Of a stretch of DNA of 64,000 nucleotides, positions 25,514 to 33,879 are shown piece after piece; the first letter of the stretch is position 1, and each line of letters begins with the position of its first letter. The stretch comes from Lysobacter sp. Lineage in GTDB: Bacteria; Pseudomonadota; Gammaproteobacteria; Xanthomonadales; Xanthomonadaceae. The stretch lies in NCBI GenBank assembly GCA_019634715.1, contig JAHCAU010000019.1, positions 1 through 64,000 on the forward strand, given 5' to 3'. Under the pieces are notes generated by a model. That model did no database searches and was not told where the DNA came from. It saw only the letters and a program-made list of their open reading frames with translations. Both the position numbers and the translations under genes were made by a program.

Positions 25514-26629
25514 TCAGGCCTGGCGCGGCGCGTGTTCGCGGGCGGGCGTCTCGAGGGCGTGCGTCTCGAGGGCGTGCGTCTCGAGGGACTGACCATGCGC
25601 CGGGTCGCGGACCGTTGCGGCGATGTCGGCACGGCCGCTGCTGGCTTCGACCGACTGCGTGCGCGCCTGCTCGAGATCCACGCTGACGTGCACCGCGTTT
25701 GGGGCATCGGGCACCGGATGGTTGATCGCGAACAGCCTGTCGCCGTTCTGGGCGAGACCGAACGACAGGCGCGAAGGATCGCCGAGCTGCTGCGCGAACG
25801 TCGCGTCGCCGGCCATGCGTGCGGTCAGTGCGGCGGCGATGTTGGCCTGTTCGGCCGGACCCATCGCGGCCTGCGCGGGCGCCAGTTCGGCCACGGCCTT
25901 GAGCGCGGCGCCGTAGAGCGGGGCGTGGGGGTGGGCGGGATCGTCGAGACGCATCGTGTCATCCACCGTCGCAACGGGCGCGTCGACCGCAGCCTGGGGC
26001 GTCCCTGCATGCGCAGGGTCGTCTCGACGTGCCGTGTCGTCCGCCATGACCGGCGTTTCGGGGGCGACCAGCGTCGTCTCCATCGCGGCGTCGCTGTCGT
26101 GTTCGATGTGCGAGCCGCCGCCGCTGCCGGACCCCGTTGCCTCCTCGGTCGGCTCGACTGGCTCGACTGGCTCGGTCGGCTCGGTCGCCTCTGGACCGCC
26201 ACCGCCGGTGTCGGCAGCGTCGGCATTGGCTTCCGGGCGCATCAGGTGCGGGTCGATTTCGCCATGGCGCAGTCCGCCGGGTCCGCGCCGATGCCCGGGG
26301 TCGAGGGCCTGGTCCGCAGGACGGCGTCGGCCGCGCCCGCGCTTGCCGCCGCCCATCGCCTGGCTGTCGTCGTCATCGATGCCGTCGCCATGCCGCTTGC
26401 GCATGGCGATGATGCGCCGTTGTTCTGCGACAGGCAGTTCGCGTTCGTGCGGCATCAGCAGGGTGCCGCCATCGCCGCCGGCGTCCAGGCCGAGCGCTTC
26501 ATCGGGGGAGCCATCGCCGCCCGGGGTGTCGAGCAGGTCCGTGGCCATGGTGTTGCGGTTGCCGGAGGCTCCGGCCGCGTCGTCGAACGCAGCTGCGTCG
26601 ACGAGGTCCCTCGGTGTCTCGTTGCTCAT
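25514..26629 (-). CDS. Protein with C-terminal XVIPCD-like T4SS domain
   Basis: 371 aa. Residues about 226-345 match the XVIPCD pattern that directs Xanthomonadales effectors to the VirD4 coupling protein: LDDPAHPHAPLYGAAL, a helical middle, then NGDRLFAINHPVPDAP, VSVDLEQARTQSVEASS. Residues 201-215 (RRDDPAHAGTP) look like a partial duplication of the domain start. The rest is Gly/Asp/Arg-rich, disordered, with EPTEPVEPVEP repeats, and no toxin domain is recognisable. The C-terminus is a 15-bp tandem repeat product (LETHA LETHA LETPA). No immunity or VirB/D4 gene is adjacent. Start ATG 26629 has AGGA upstream. Confidence 0.7.
   Translation of the reverse strand: MSNETPRDLVDAAAFDDAAGASGNRNTMATDLLDTPGGDGSPDEALGLDAGGDGGTLLMPHERELPVAEQRRIIAMRKRHGDGIDDDDSQAMGGGKRGRGRRRPADQALDPGHRRGPGGLRHGEIDPHLMRPEANADAADTGGGGPEATEPTEPVEPVEPTEEATGSGSGGGSHIEHDSDAAMETTLVAPETPVMADDTARRDDPAHAGTPQAAVDAPVATVDDTMRLDDPAHPHAPLYGAALKAVAELAPAQAAMGPAEQANIAAALTARMAGDATFAQQLGDPSRLSFGLAQNGDRLFAINHPVPDAPNAVHVSVDLEQARTQSVEASSGRADIAATVRDPAHGQSLETHALETHALETPAREHAPRQA
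25546..25590. repeat. 15-bp tandem repeat x3 inside XVIPCD gene
   Basis: GCGTCTCGAGGGCGT occurs twice in tandem (25546, 25561), with a third diverged unit (ending GGACT) at 25576. It is in frame and encodes the Leu-Glu-Thr-x-Ala repeats near the protein's C-terminus. Confidence 0.9.
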
Positions 26630-26864
26630 GACGTGTCCTGTTTGTCGTGGACGATCGGCGTTCGTCAGTTTCGCCCGGCGGGCCGAGAATGTTAAAAATT
26701 CGCTAATGCCAGGCAACCGTTTTCATCCTATCACGCGAACGTGGCGTCCGGCCCCGACCCGCATCCCCTTGTGGGGACGGCCCGACTGACGGCGGACGGG
26801 TGGGGAAACTGCGCTGAAATCGCCGGCTTCATGCAGGAGAGGGGCGCAGAAGTATTAGGGCATG
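26630..26864. other. Non-coding upstream region of XVIPCD gene
   Basis: Intergenic. Nearest the XVIPCD gene is an unusually AT-rich patch (26688-26735, with GTTAAAAATTCGCTAATG) that could hold its minus-strand promoter: TTGCCT, 17 nt, AACATT is a weak match. The remainder up to the inverted-repeat element shows no open frame I would support. Confidence 0.4.
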
Positions 26865-27131
26865 AGAGCCTGTTCACGATTTCTCCATATCTCTCGTTGT
26901 GTCGCAGCGGCCCGCTGGGCGTCGGGCGTCGCGCAGCGCTTGACTGGTGGTCAAGTCAAGCGGCGCACGGCGCCCAGCGGGCCGCTGCGGCACAACCCGG
27001 AGGGCCGGTCCTGTCGGGGCGCGGTGCGGCGTCATCGCTCGGTCGTGGATGCACATCCACTCCCTCTCTCTTCCTTGCCCCGCGCCCCGACAGGACCGGC
27101 GAGAGGCATGGAGAGATCGTGAACAGGCTCT
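26865..27131. repeat. 267-bp inverted-repeat element with two internal hairpins
   Basis: Outer arms 26865-26895 and 27101-27131 (AGAGCCTGTTCACGATTTCT... / ...ATCGTGAACAGGCTCT) match at 28 of 31 positions. Inside lie hairpin 1 (26896-26921 with 26971-26996, 25 of 26 paired) and hairpin 2 (27005-27024 with 27080-27099, 20 of 20). Hairpin 1 contains a further CGCTTGAC/GTCAAGCG pair; hairpin 2 contains GTGGATG-CA-CATCCAC (27045-27060). Several mismatches would be G-U wobbles in RNA. The whole folds as a three-way junction. No transposase is encoded and no obvious target duplication flanks it. It may be a MITE-like element or a structured RNA. Confidence 0.75.
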
Positions 27132-27140
27132 GACACGTTC

Positions 27141-27146
27141 TAGAAT
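27141..27146 (+). promoter_or_regulatory. -10-like TAGAAT before CYTH gene
   Basis: TAGAAT lies 37 nt before the CYTH GTG start. A -35 at normal spacing would fall within the right arm of the inverted-repeat element, but no good -35 hexamer is visible. Confidence 0.3.
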
Positions 27147-27182
27147 GGTCGGCCCGAAAGCAGGACAGGACGCAGGCCCCGC

Positions 27183-27722
27183 GTGGCTCTTGAGATCGAA
27201 CGCAAATTCCTGGTGGTCGACGACCGCTGGCGCGCCCAGGCCCATCGCGTGGTCCCGATGGCGCAGGGATACCTCAACGACCAGGCGGCGATGGACTGCG
27301 GCGCGCAGCGGGCCTCCGTCCGCGTGCGCCTGGAGGGCGACGAAGCCCACCTGAACCTGAAATCCCGCGAACTCGGGCACACCCGGCAGGAGTTCGACTA
27401 CGTCATCCCGGTCGAGGACGCACGCGCGCTGCTGGCGCTGTGCGTGGGCGGACTGGTCGACAAGCGCCGCCATCTGGTCGAGCACGGCGACCACCTGTGG
27501 GAAGTCGACGAATTCCTCGGCGACAACGCCGGCCTGGTGGTGGCCGAGATCGAGCTGTCCTCGGCCGATGAGGTTTTCGAGCGGCCCGACTGGCTGGGGG
27601 CCGAAGTCACCGATGCCTCGCGTTACTACAATCTCGCGCTGGCCTCGCGCCCGTATTCGCGCTGGAGCGAAGGCGAACGCGCGGCGGCGGACCTGCATCC
27701 GTCGGCGCCGTGCGCGGGATGA
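27183..27722 (+). CDS. CYTH domain protein (class IV cyclase / triphosphatase fold)
   Basis: 179 aa. The hallmark ExExK motif is at the N-terminus (LEIERKFLV), with further tunnel residues in RASVRVRLEGDEAHLNLKSR, EFDYVIP, DKRRHLVEHGDHLWEVDEF and VVAEIELSS. CYTH proteins with this layout (YgiF/NE1496-like) usually hydrolyse inorganic triphosphate. Adenylate cyclase activity is less likely but cannot be excluded. GTG 27183 is the only in-frame start leaving the ExExK motif near the N-terminus. The 142-bp gap to nagZ is short, so co-transcription is possible. Confidence 0.88.
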   Translation: MALEIERKFLVVDDRWRAQAHRVVPMAQGYLNDQAAMDCGAQRASVRVRLEGDEAHLNLKSRELGHTRQEFDYVIPVEDARALLALCVGGLVDKRRHLVEHGDHLWEVDEFLGDNAGLVVAEIELSSADEVFERPDWLGAEVTDASRYYNLALASRPYSRWSEGERAAADLHPSAPCAG

Positions 27723-27864
27723 TCGGCGACAGACGGAGATGTCGCGGCCGGAACGGGTGCGGGCCCGTGCCGGTGGACGCGCAAGCCGGCATCGCCCGGT
27801 CCCGCTGCAGTGGCCTCCTCCGCGGACGGAGCGGGGTCGACCTTCACCCAAGAGAACCCTCCCC

Positions 27865-28872
27865 ATGCTCGTAATCGGCGTCGCCGGTACCGAACTCACC
27901 GCGCAGGAGCGCGACTGGCTGCAGCACGATGCCTGCGCCGGTGTGATCCTGTTCAAGCGCAACTTCGTTTCGAAGGCCCAGGTCGCGGAGTTGTCCGCGG
28001 CCATCCGCGAGGCCGCCGCGCGCCCGCAGCTGCTCTGCGTCGACCAGGAAGGTGGTCGCGTGCAGCGCTTCCAGGACGGCTACAGTGCGCTGCCGCCGCT
28101 GGAAGCCTTCGGTCGGCTCTACGACCGCGATCGCGCGCGCGCCATCGCGCTGGCCGAAGAGCATGCCTGGCTGATGGCCAGCGAAGTGCGCGCGACCGGC
28201 GTCGACCTGAGCTTCGCGCCGGTGGTCGACCTCGGACGCGGCAACCTCGCCATCGGCAACCGCGCCTTCTCGACCGAGCCGGAGATCGTTTCCGAGTTCA
28301 CCCGCGCCTACGTGCGCGGCATGCACGCCGCGGGCATGGCCGCGACGATCAAGCATTTCCCCGGCCACGGCACCGTGCGCGAAGACACCCACTTCGACGT
28401 GGCGGTGGACAACCGCACGCTCGACGAATTGCGCGCGACCGACCTGGTGCCGTTCGCGGCCGGCATCGCCGCGAACGCCGAGGCGGTGATGCTCGCGCAC
28501 GTGACCTATCCGCAGGTCGCGCCGGAACCCGCCGGCTATTCGCCGTACTGGATCGACACGATCCTGCGCAGGGAGATGGGCTTCCGCGGCGTGGTCTTCT
28601 CCGACGACATCGGCATGGCCGCGGCCTTCTCCGCCGGCGGCATCAGGCAGCGCATCGATGCGCACCTGGATGCCGGCTGCGACGTGGTGCTGGTCTGCCA
28701 TCCGGAACTGGTCGAGGAGTCGCTCGACGCGGTGAAGGGCAGGACGCTGCGACAGGACATCTGCAGTTCCCTGATGGGCCGTGGCGAACACGCATGGGCA
28801 TCGCTGCTTGCGGATGCGCGCTACGCGCGCGCGCAGGCCGACCTGGCTGCCGACGTGGAGCCGCTGGCATGA
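27865..28872 (+). CDS. nagZ: Beta-N-acetylhexosaminidase NagZ
   Basis: 335 aa cytoplasmic GH3 enzyme that removes GlcNAc from anhydro-muropeptides in cell-wall recycling. Typical motifs: LLCVDQEGGRVQRF, LSFAPVVDLGRGN, the catalytic His-Asp pair in IKHFPGHGTVREDTH, and the nucleophile region GVVFSDDIGMAA. The length is normal. Its TGA overlaps the ATG of the next gene (ATGA), and that gene in turn abuts mtiP, forming a tight three-gene operon like the nagZ-MTIP neighbourhood of Pseudomonas. Confidence 0.95.
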   Translation: MLVIGVAGTELTAQERDWLQHDACAGVILFKRNFVSKAQVAELSAAIREAAARPQLLCVDQEGGRVQRFQDGYSALPPLEAFGRLYDRDRARAIALAEEHAWLMASEVRATGVDLSFAPVVDLGRGNLAIGNRAFSTEPEIVSEFTRAYVRGMHAAGMAATIKHFPGHGTVREDTHFDVAVDNRTLDELRATDLVPFAAGIAANAEAVMLAHVTYPQVAPEPAGYSPYWIDTILRREMGFRGVVFSDDIGMAAAFSAGGIRQRIDAHLDAGCDVVLVCHPELVEESLDAVKGRTLRQDICSSLMGRGEHAWASLLADARYARAQADLAADVEPLA

Positions 28873-29429
28873 CCGCGCCCACCCTCGCCGAGGTGCTGCC
28901 GGCGGCCGACGTGATCCACGATCGCGCCACGCTCGACGCCGCGATCGCGCGCATGGCCGATGCGATCGCGCCCGACTATGCCGGCGATGCGCAGCCACCG
29001 CTGTTCATCACGGTGATGCACGGCGGCATGCCGTTCGCGGCGCAACTCGCGTTCGCGCTCGGCGAACGCGGCCTCGACCTCGAATTCGATTACCTGCACG
29101 CCACGCGCTATCGCGGCAGCACGTCCGGCTCGGGGCTGGCCTGGCTGCATCGCCCGGCGACGCCGATGCGCGGGCGTCGCGTGCTGCTGGCCGACGATAT
29201 CCTCGACGAGGGGCACACGTTGCTCGCGGTGAAACGCTGGTGCGAAGACCAGGGCGCCGCCGAGGTGCATGTCGCGGTGCTGGCGGTGAAACTGCACGAT
29301 CGCCGCGTCGACGGCATCGAGGCCGATTACGTCGGCGTCGAGGTGCCGGACCGCTACGTGTTCGGTTACGGGATGGATTACCGCGAGCAGGGACGCAACC
29401 TGTCCGCGATCTACGCGCTGAAGGATTGA
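28869..29429 (+). CDS. hpt: Hypoxanthine-guanine phosphoribosyltransferase
   Basis: 186 aa purine salvage enzyme converting hypoxanthine or guanine plus PRPP to IMP or GMP. The PRPP loop is VLLADDILDEGHTL, the pyrophosphate loop FITVMHGGMPFA, and the base-stacking region PDRYVFGYGMDY. The preceding flexible loop is HATRYRGSTSGSG. Start ATG 28869 overlaps the nagZ stop by 4 nt. Coupling to the next gene makes metabolic sense: MTIP releases hypoxanthine, which this enzyme would recapture. Confidence 0.9.
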   Translation: MTAPTLAEVLPAADVIHDRATLDAAIARMADAIAPDYAGDAQPPLFITVMHGGMPFAAQLAFALGERGLDLEFDYLHATRYRGSTSGSGLAWLHRPATPMRGRRVLLADDILDEGHTLLAVKRWCEDQGAAEVHVAVLAVKLHDRRVDGIEADYVGVEVPDRYVFGYGMDYREQGRNLSAIYALKD

Positions 29430-29431
29430 TG

Positions 29432-30226
29432 ATGTCTATCGAAACGATGTCGATCGATTCCACGGGAAGCGATGAAGCGATCGCATTGGCGATCATCGGC
29501 GGCACCGGCCTGTACAAGCTTGCTGATCTGCAGGACGTGCGGACGTACCAGCCTGTCACTTCTTACGGGATGCCGTCCGGACCCGTGCGTATCGGTACAT
29601 TCGCCGACACGCGCGTTGCATTTCTTGCACGTCATGGCGAAGGTCATTCGGTGCCGCCGCACAAGGTGAACTACCGCGCCAACCTCGCCGCGCTGAAGGC
29701 GATCGGTGCCACGCGCGTGCTCGCGCTCAACACCGTCGGCGGCATCACCGAACGCTTCGGTCCGCGCGTGCTCGCCTGCCCGGACCAGATCATCGACTAC
29801 ACGTGGGGCCGCATCTCGACGCTGTGCGAAGAACCCGGTACCGACGTGCTGCACGTCGACTTCGGCGACCCGTATACCCCTGTTTTTCGCGGGAAAATCC
29901 TCCAGGCGGCCTCGCGCGCGGGCGTGGCCGTGGTCGACGGCGGCTGCTATGGCGCGACCCAGGGGCCGCGCCTGGAAACGAAGGCGGAGATCGCGCGCAT
30001 GCGTCGCGACGGCTGCGATCTGGTGGGCATGACCGGCATGCCGGAAGCCGGCCTCGCGCGCGAACTCGGACTCGACTACGCCTGCCTCGCCATCGTCGCG
30101 AACTGGGCTGCAGGCGCTGGTCCGTACCCGGACGAATTGATCACGTTGCAGGACGTGCTCGCGAATGTCGATGCGGCGAGCGCCGGTCTCGGCCCGCTGC
30201 TGTCGGCGCTGCTCGCCGACGCGTGA
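29432..30226 (+). CDS. mtiP: S-methyl-5'-thioinosine phosphorylase
   Basis: 264 aa member of the PNP/MTAP family. Phosphate loop IIGGTGLYKL, ribose/phosphate residues ARHGEGHSVPPHKVNYRAN, LNTVGGITERFGP, and methionine region VGMTGMPEAGLARELGLDYA. In the base-recognition segment the sequence IVANWAAG replaces the acidic motif that recognises 6-amino purines in MTAPs, favouring 6-oxopurine nucleosides, as in Pseudomonas PA3004 (MTIP). The operon nagZ-hpt-mtiP supports this. AAGGA is 6 nt before ATG 29432; ATG 29429 is also possible. Confidence 0.85.
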   Translation: MSIETMSIDSTGSDEAIALAIIGGTGLYKLADLQDVRTYQPVTSYGMPSGPVRIGTFADTRVAFLARHGEGHSVPPHKVNYRANLAALKAIGATRVLALNTVGGITERFGPRVLACPDQIIDYTWGRISTLCEEPGTDVLHVDFGDPYTPVFRGKILQAASRAGVAVVDGGCYGATQGPRLETKAEIARMRRDGCDLVGMTGMPEAGLARELGLDYACLAIVANWAAGAGPYPDELITLQDVLANVDAASAGLGPLLSALLADA

Positions 30227-30398
30227 TGCATCGCTGCGGTTGTCGAGGATTCATATGCCGTGGAGGGATGGCGCCGTTGGTCGCAGTTCGACGCCGATCT
30301 ACTTGCGCGGCGGAAACGCTCAGGCATACTCGCCCCCGTGCGCACGCAGGAGTTGCGAGACCGCACGCCACCGCATCCAATTCGAGGTCATTAGGAAT

Positions 30399-30605
30399 AT
30401 GCCGTACGGAACAGTGAAGTGGTTCAACGACGCCAAGGGATTTGGCTTTATTGCCCCCGAAGATGGCAGTGCCGATGTGTTCGTGCACTTTTCTGCGATC
30501 AACGCCAAGGGCTTCCGCAGCCTGCAGGAAGGTCAGCGCGTCAGTTACGACGTGACGACCGGTCCCAAGGGCGCGCAGGCCGCTGGCGTGACTCCCGTCG
30601 CCTGA
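30399..30605 (+). CDS. Cold-shock protein (CspA family)
   Basis: 68 aa single CSD RNA-binding protein. RNP1 KGFGFIAPED and RNP2 VFVHFSAI are intact after GTVKWFNDA. It acts as an RNA chaperone. TTAGGA lies just before ATG 30399. A 172-nt gap from mtiP leaves room for the long structured leader typical of cold-inducible csp genes, but no cold box can be claimed. A strong terminator with a T tract follows, so it is probably monocistronic. Confidence 0.95.
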   Translation: MPYGTVKWFNDAKGFGFIAPEDGSADVFVHFSAINAKGFRSLQEGQRVSYDVTTGPKGAQAAGVTPVA

Positions 30606-30642
30606 CACCAGGCGATGCGCGGTACTGGAACGTGATACCCAG

Positions 30643-30665
30643 GCCCCGCTTCGGCGGGGCTTTTT
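30643..30665 (+). terminator. Intrinsic terminator after cold-shock gene
   Basis: Stem GCCCCGC / GCGGGGC, UUCG tetraloop, then TTTTT. A textbook Rho-independent terminator, 38 nt after the stop. Confidence 0.93.
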
Positions 30666-30768
30666 CGTGGTCGCGTGGCCTGCCGCCTGATCCAGGTTGC
30701 GCAACGCCGCGTGCAGAAAGTTCATCGCCCGGTCTATGCTCGCCGCAACACAAGTGACCGGAGGTGCC

Positions 30769-31323
30769 GTGGCTGCCATGTTCCGTGACATCGTGCGGCG
30801 TGCGCCGGGCGCGATCGGGCGCCGCTTCGTGGCGATGCTCGCCTTGCTCCTCGCCTGCGGCGTCGCCATCGCGCAGCCCGCATCGACGGTCTGGCCGCCG
30901 CCGCTCGCGCCTGCATCGCAGCGCGCCGACGAGATCCATGTCGTCAAGCACCAGCGGCGCATGGACCTGTTGCGCAAGGGCAAGGTGATCCGCAGCTACA
31001 GCATCCGCCTCGGCGATCAGCCGCGCGGGCACAAGCGCCAGCAGGGCGACGAACGCACGCCGGAAGGGCGTTACACCATCACCTATCGCAATCCGAAGAG
31101 CGCGTTCCACCTGTCGCTGCGCGTCTCCTATCCGAATGCCGCGGATCGTGCGCAGGCCCGTGCGCGCGGCGTCGATCCGGGCGGCGATATCGTCATCCAT
31201 GGCGGTACGCCGCCGGGCTACGCGGGCGACTGGACCGATGGCTGCATCGCGCTGACGAACAAGCAGATGGAAGAAGTCTGGTCGCTGGTGCCGACCGGTA
31301 CGCCGATCGTGATCGATCCCTGA
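30769..31323 (+). CDS. L,D-transpeptidase (YkuD domain)
   Basis: 184 aa. Signal peptide/anchor around residues 18-38 (ALLLACGVAIAQP), then a YkuD domain with the catalytic motif: HGGTPPGYAGDWTDGCIAL, in which His and the Cys of DGC are catalytic. Family enzymes cross-link peptidoglycan, attach Lpp-type proteins or remodel the wall from the periplasm; the substrate cannot be told. GTG 30769 is chosen for the GGAGG 5 nt upstream; ATG 30778 is an alternative. Confidence 0.88.
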   Translation: MAAMFRDIVRRAPGAIGRRFVAMLALLLACGVAIAQPASTVWPPPLAPASQRADEIHVVKHQRRMDLLRKGKVIRSYSIRLGDQPRGHKRQQGDERTPEGRYTITYRNPKSAFHLSLRVSYPNAADRAQARARGVDPGGDIVIHGGTPPGYAGDWTDGCIALTNKQMEEVWSLVPTGTPIVIDP

Positions 31324-31383
31324 GCGCAGCGTCGCCATCGACGCGTGAAGCGCGATATCCGCCAACATCGACGTGGAGCCAGC

Positions 31384-33075
31384 ATGTCATCGGAACCGTC
31401 TTCGTACGATACCCATGAGGTGACGAACCAGCCGCCGGACTTCGCGCCGTACGATCCGTGGGCCTGCGATGCCGCCCTGCGCGAGGCCGTGGCCCGCGAA
31501 GGCGCCGAGGCTTTCGCGACGCACCTGCAGGCCTATGCGCGGATCGCGGGCGATGCGCTGTATCGCCAGGGCTGGGATGCGCATCGAGACAAGCCGAGGC
31601 TGCGCACGCACGATCGCTTCGGTGCGCGCATCGATGTCGTCGAATTCCATCCCGCGTACCACGAGATCATGCGCACGGCGATCGCGCACGGCGTCGCCGG
31701 GTTGTCGTGGGCGCCGCAGGCCTGGCCTGCGCAGGCTGTTGCGCAGCCTGCGCAGGGCGCGCACGTCGCGCGCGCTGCCCTGAGTTTCCTGCATCACCAG
31801 GTCGAGCCCGGCAGCAGTTGTCCGCTGACGATGACCCACGCGGCCGTGCCTGCGTTGCGTCGCGCATCCGCGCTGTCGGTGTGGGCCGACAAGGCGGCGG
31901 CGCCGGCCTACGATCCTCGCGACGTGCCGATGGCGGACAAGGCCGGCGTCACGCTCGGCATGGGCATGACCGAGAAGCAGGGCGGCAGCGATGTGCGCAG
32001 CAACCGCACGACGGCGACGCCGCTGCCCGGCGGCGACGCGTATTCGCTGGTCGGGCACAAGTGGTTCTTCTCCGCGCCGATGAGCGACGGCTTCCTCGTG
32101 CTGGCGCAGGCGCCCGGTGGCCTGAGCTGTTTCCTGATGCCGCGGCGCCTGGCGGACGGCGAGCGGAACGCGTTCCGGATCATGCGCCTCAAGGACAAGC
32201 TCGGCGACTGGTCGAACGCATCCTCGGAAGTCGAATTCGTCGGTGCGCGCGCATGGCGCATCGGCGAGGAAGGGCGGGGCATCGCGGTGATCCTCGACAT
32301 GGTGATGCTGACGCGGCTGGACTGCATGCTCGGCTCGGCGGCGGAAATGCGCATGGCCCTGCTGCAGGCGCTTCATCACTGCCGGCACCGGATCGCGTTC
32401 GGGCATCGCCTGGTCGAACAGCCGCTGATGCGCAACGTGCTCGCCGACCTCGCGCTGGAATCGGAAGCGGCGACCGCGTTCGCGCTGCGCGTCGCCGGAG
32501 CGGTCGACCGGGCGGCGCAGGATCCGCGCGAGGCCGGCTTTGCGCGCATCGCGACGGCGATCGGGAAGTACTGGATCTGCAAGCGCGCGCCGGCCTTCGT
32601 CAACGAAGCGCAGGAATGCCTCGGCGGCGCAGGTTATGTCGAGGAATCGCTGATGCCGCGCCTGTACCGCCAGGCGCCGCTGAATTCGATCTGGGAGGGC
32701 AGCGGCAACATCCAGTGCCTCGACGTGCTGCGCGCGGTGCAGCGCGAACCGGCCTGCCTCGATGCGCTGCGCGACGAACTGGCGCAGGCCGGCGGGCGCG
32801 ACCTGCACTACGACGCGCTGGTCGCGGCCCTGGCCGACGATGTCGAATCGCTGCGCGCGTCCGATGCCGTGGCCGCGCAGGCCGGTGCGCGCCTGCTGGT
32901 GGAGCGGCTCGCCCTCGCGCTGCAGGCGGCGACGCTGCTGCGCGGCGACAGCCCGCTCGCGGCGGATTTCTGCCGCAGCCGGCTGGGCGGTGCGCACGGC
33001 GCCGCCTACGGCACGCTGCCGGCGACATTCGACTTCGAACGCTGCCTGGCGCGCGCGGACGACACCGGCCGCTGA
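31384..33075 (+). CDS. AidB-like acyl-CoA dehydrogenase
   Basis: 563 aa. The N-terminal DTHEVTNQPPDFAPYD is the hallmark of the AidB subfamily. FAD/substrate motifs LGMGMTEKQGGSDVRSN and the C-terminal ECLGGAGYVEES and IWEGSGNIQCLDVLR are present, with Glu438 as the likely base. E. coli AidB protects DNA during alkylation stress and has weak isovaleryl-CoA dehydrogenase activity. Here a role in branched acyl-CoA oxidation is equally possible. GTGGAG precedes ATG 31384. No ada or alkB gene is adjacent. Confidence 0.9.
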   Translation: MSSEPSSYDTHEVTNQPPDFAPYDPWACDAALREAVAREGAEAFATHLQAYARIAGDALYRQGWDAHRDKPRLRTHDRFGARIDVVEFHPAYHEIMRTAIAHGVAGLSWAPQAWPAQAVAQPAQGAHVARAALSFLHHQVEPGSSCPLTMTHAAVPALRRASALSVWADKAAAPAYDPRDVPMADKAGVTLGMGMTEKQGGSDVRSNRTTATPLPGGDAYSLVGHKWFFSAPMSDGFLVLAQAPGGLSCFLMPRRLADGERNAFRIMRLKDKLGDWSNASSEVEFVGARAWRIGEEGRGIAVILDMVMLTRLDCMLGSAAEMRMALLQALHHCRHRIAFGHRLVEQPLMRNVLADLALESEAATAFALRVAGAVDRAAQDPREAGFARIATAIGKYWICKRAPAFVNEAQECLGGAGYVEESLMPRLYRQAPLNSIWEGSGNIQCLDVLRAVQREPACLDALRDELAQAGGRDLHYDALVAALADDVESLRASDAVAAQAGARLLVERLALALQAATLLRGDSPLAADFCRSRLGGAHGAAYGTLPATFDFERCLARADDTGR

Positions 33076-33180
33076 ACGCTCGTCGCCGCGCATTGCTGCG
33101 GCGCACGATGCCCCTTCGTCCAATGTCGCCGTGCTTCGTCGCGGCGCAGGATCGCCGTATCCGGTCATGGAGGGGATGCG

Positions 33181-33879
33181 ATGAAGCGATGGGCGATGTG
33201 CGCTGCGGCGATGTTGGGGCTGTTCCTGTCGATGGCGACGGCGCATGCCGCCTGCGTCGACAACGTGGTGCTGGTGCACGGCAACACCGGCAAGCCCGCC
33301 GATTTCGACAACACCGTCGCCGAGCTGCAGCGCCGCGGCTACGCGGCCTCGCAGATCTTCCGGCCGAGCTGGGGCAGCAAGACCTGCGCCGCCTGCAACG
33401 ACCACAGTGGCAGCGAGGAGACGCCGGTCGAGAACGCGATCATCGATGCGATCGCACTGTCGTGCACCGGCAGGATCGACGTGATCGGCCACTCCATGGG
33501 CGCCACGCTGTCGGCGCGGGTGATCGACCGTATCGCCGCGAAGGGCTACGTCGACAGTTTCGTCGGCATCGCCGGGGCCTTCCGTGGGCTGTGGAGCTGC
33601 GGCAGCTATCCATTCAACGTCGCCACCAGCACCTGCGGGTACTGGGGGCTGTCGGTCGGCAGCCCGCTGCTCACCGGCCTGTCCGGCAAGCGCTTCGGCA
33701 CGCGCATGCATTCGATCAAGTCCTGGAGCGACCAGGTGGTCTGCGCGACGGGCGTCTGCACCGTCGGCGGGGTCCACAGCTCGCAGATCGCCGGCGAAAC
33801 CGCCACCCATACCTTCGTCACCGGCCATTTCGGCCTGCTGACCGGAACGGCATCGACCCAGGCGGACCTGATCCAGTGA
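33181..33879 (+). CDS. Secreted class 2 lipase / alpha-beta hydrolase
   Basis: 232 aa. Signal peptide 1-23 (MATAHAA). Alpha/beta-hydrolase features: oxyanion region NVVLVHGNTGKPADF, nucleophile Ser in DVIGHSMGATLS, and likely Asp/His in the C-terminal part (SWSDQVV, TVGGVHSS, GHFGLL). Several Cys (TCAACND, SCGSYPF, TCGYWG, VCATGVC) suggest disulfides, consistent with export. The short size and Cys content fit class 2 (EstA/LipA-like) lipases. GGAGGGG precedes ATG 33181. Confidence 0.85.
   Translation: MKRWAMCAAAMLGLFLSMATAHAACVDNVVLVHGNTGKPADFDNTVAELQRRGYAASQIFRPSWGSKTCAACNDHSGSEETPVENAIIDAIALSCTGRIDVIGHSMGATLSARVIDRIAAKGYVDSFVGIAGAFRGLWSCGSYPFNVATSTCGYWGLSVGSPLLTGLSGKRFGTRMHSIKSWSDQVVCATGVCTVGGVHSSQIAGETATHTFVTGHFGLLTGTASTQADLIQ

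Noticed and set aside
25546..25590. Possible CRISPR-like array
   Set aside because: Units are directly tandem with no spacers and lie in a coding region.
26741..27133. A 130-codon plus-strand open frame across the inverted-repeat element
   Set aside because: It runs through the palindromes, has no ribosome site, and its peptide is low-complexity.
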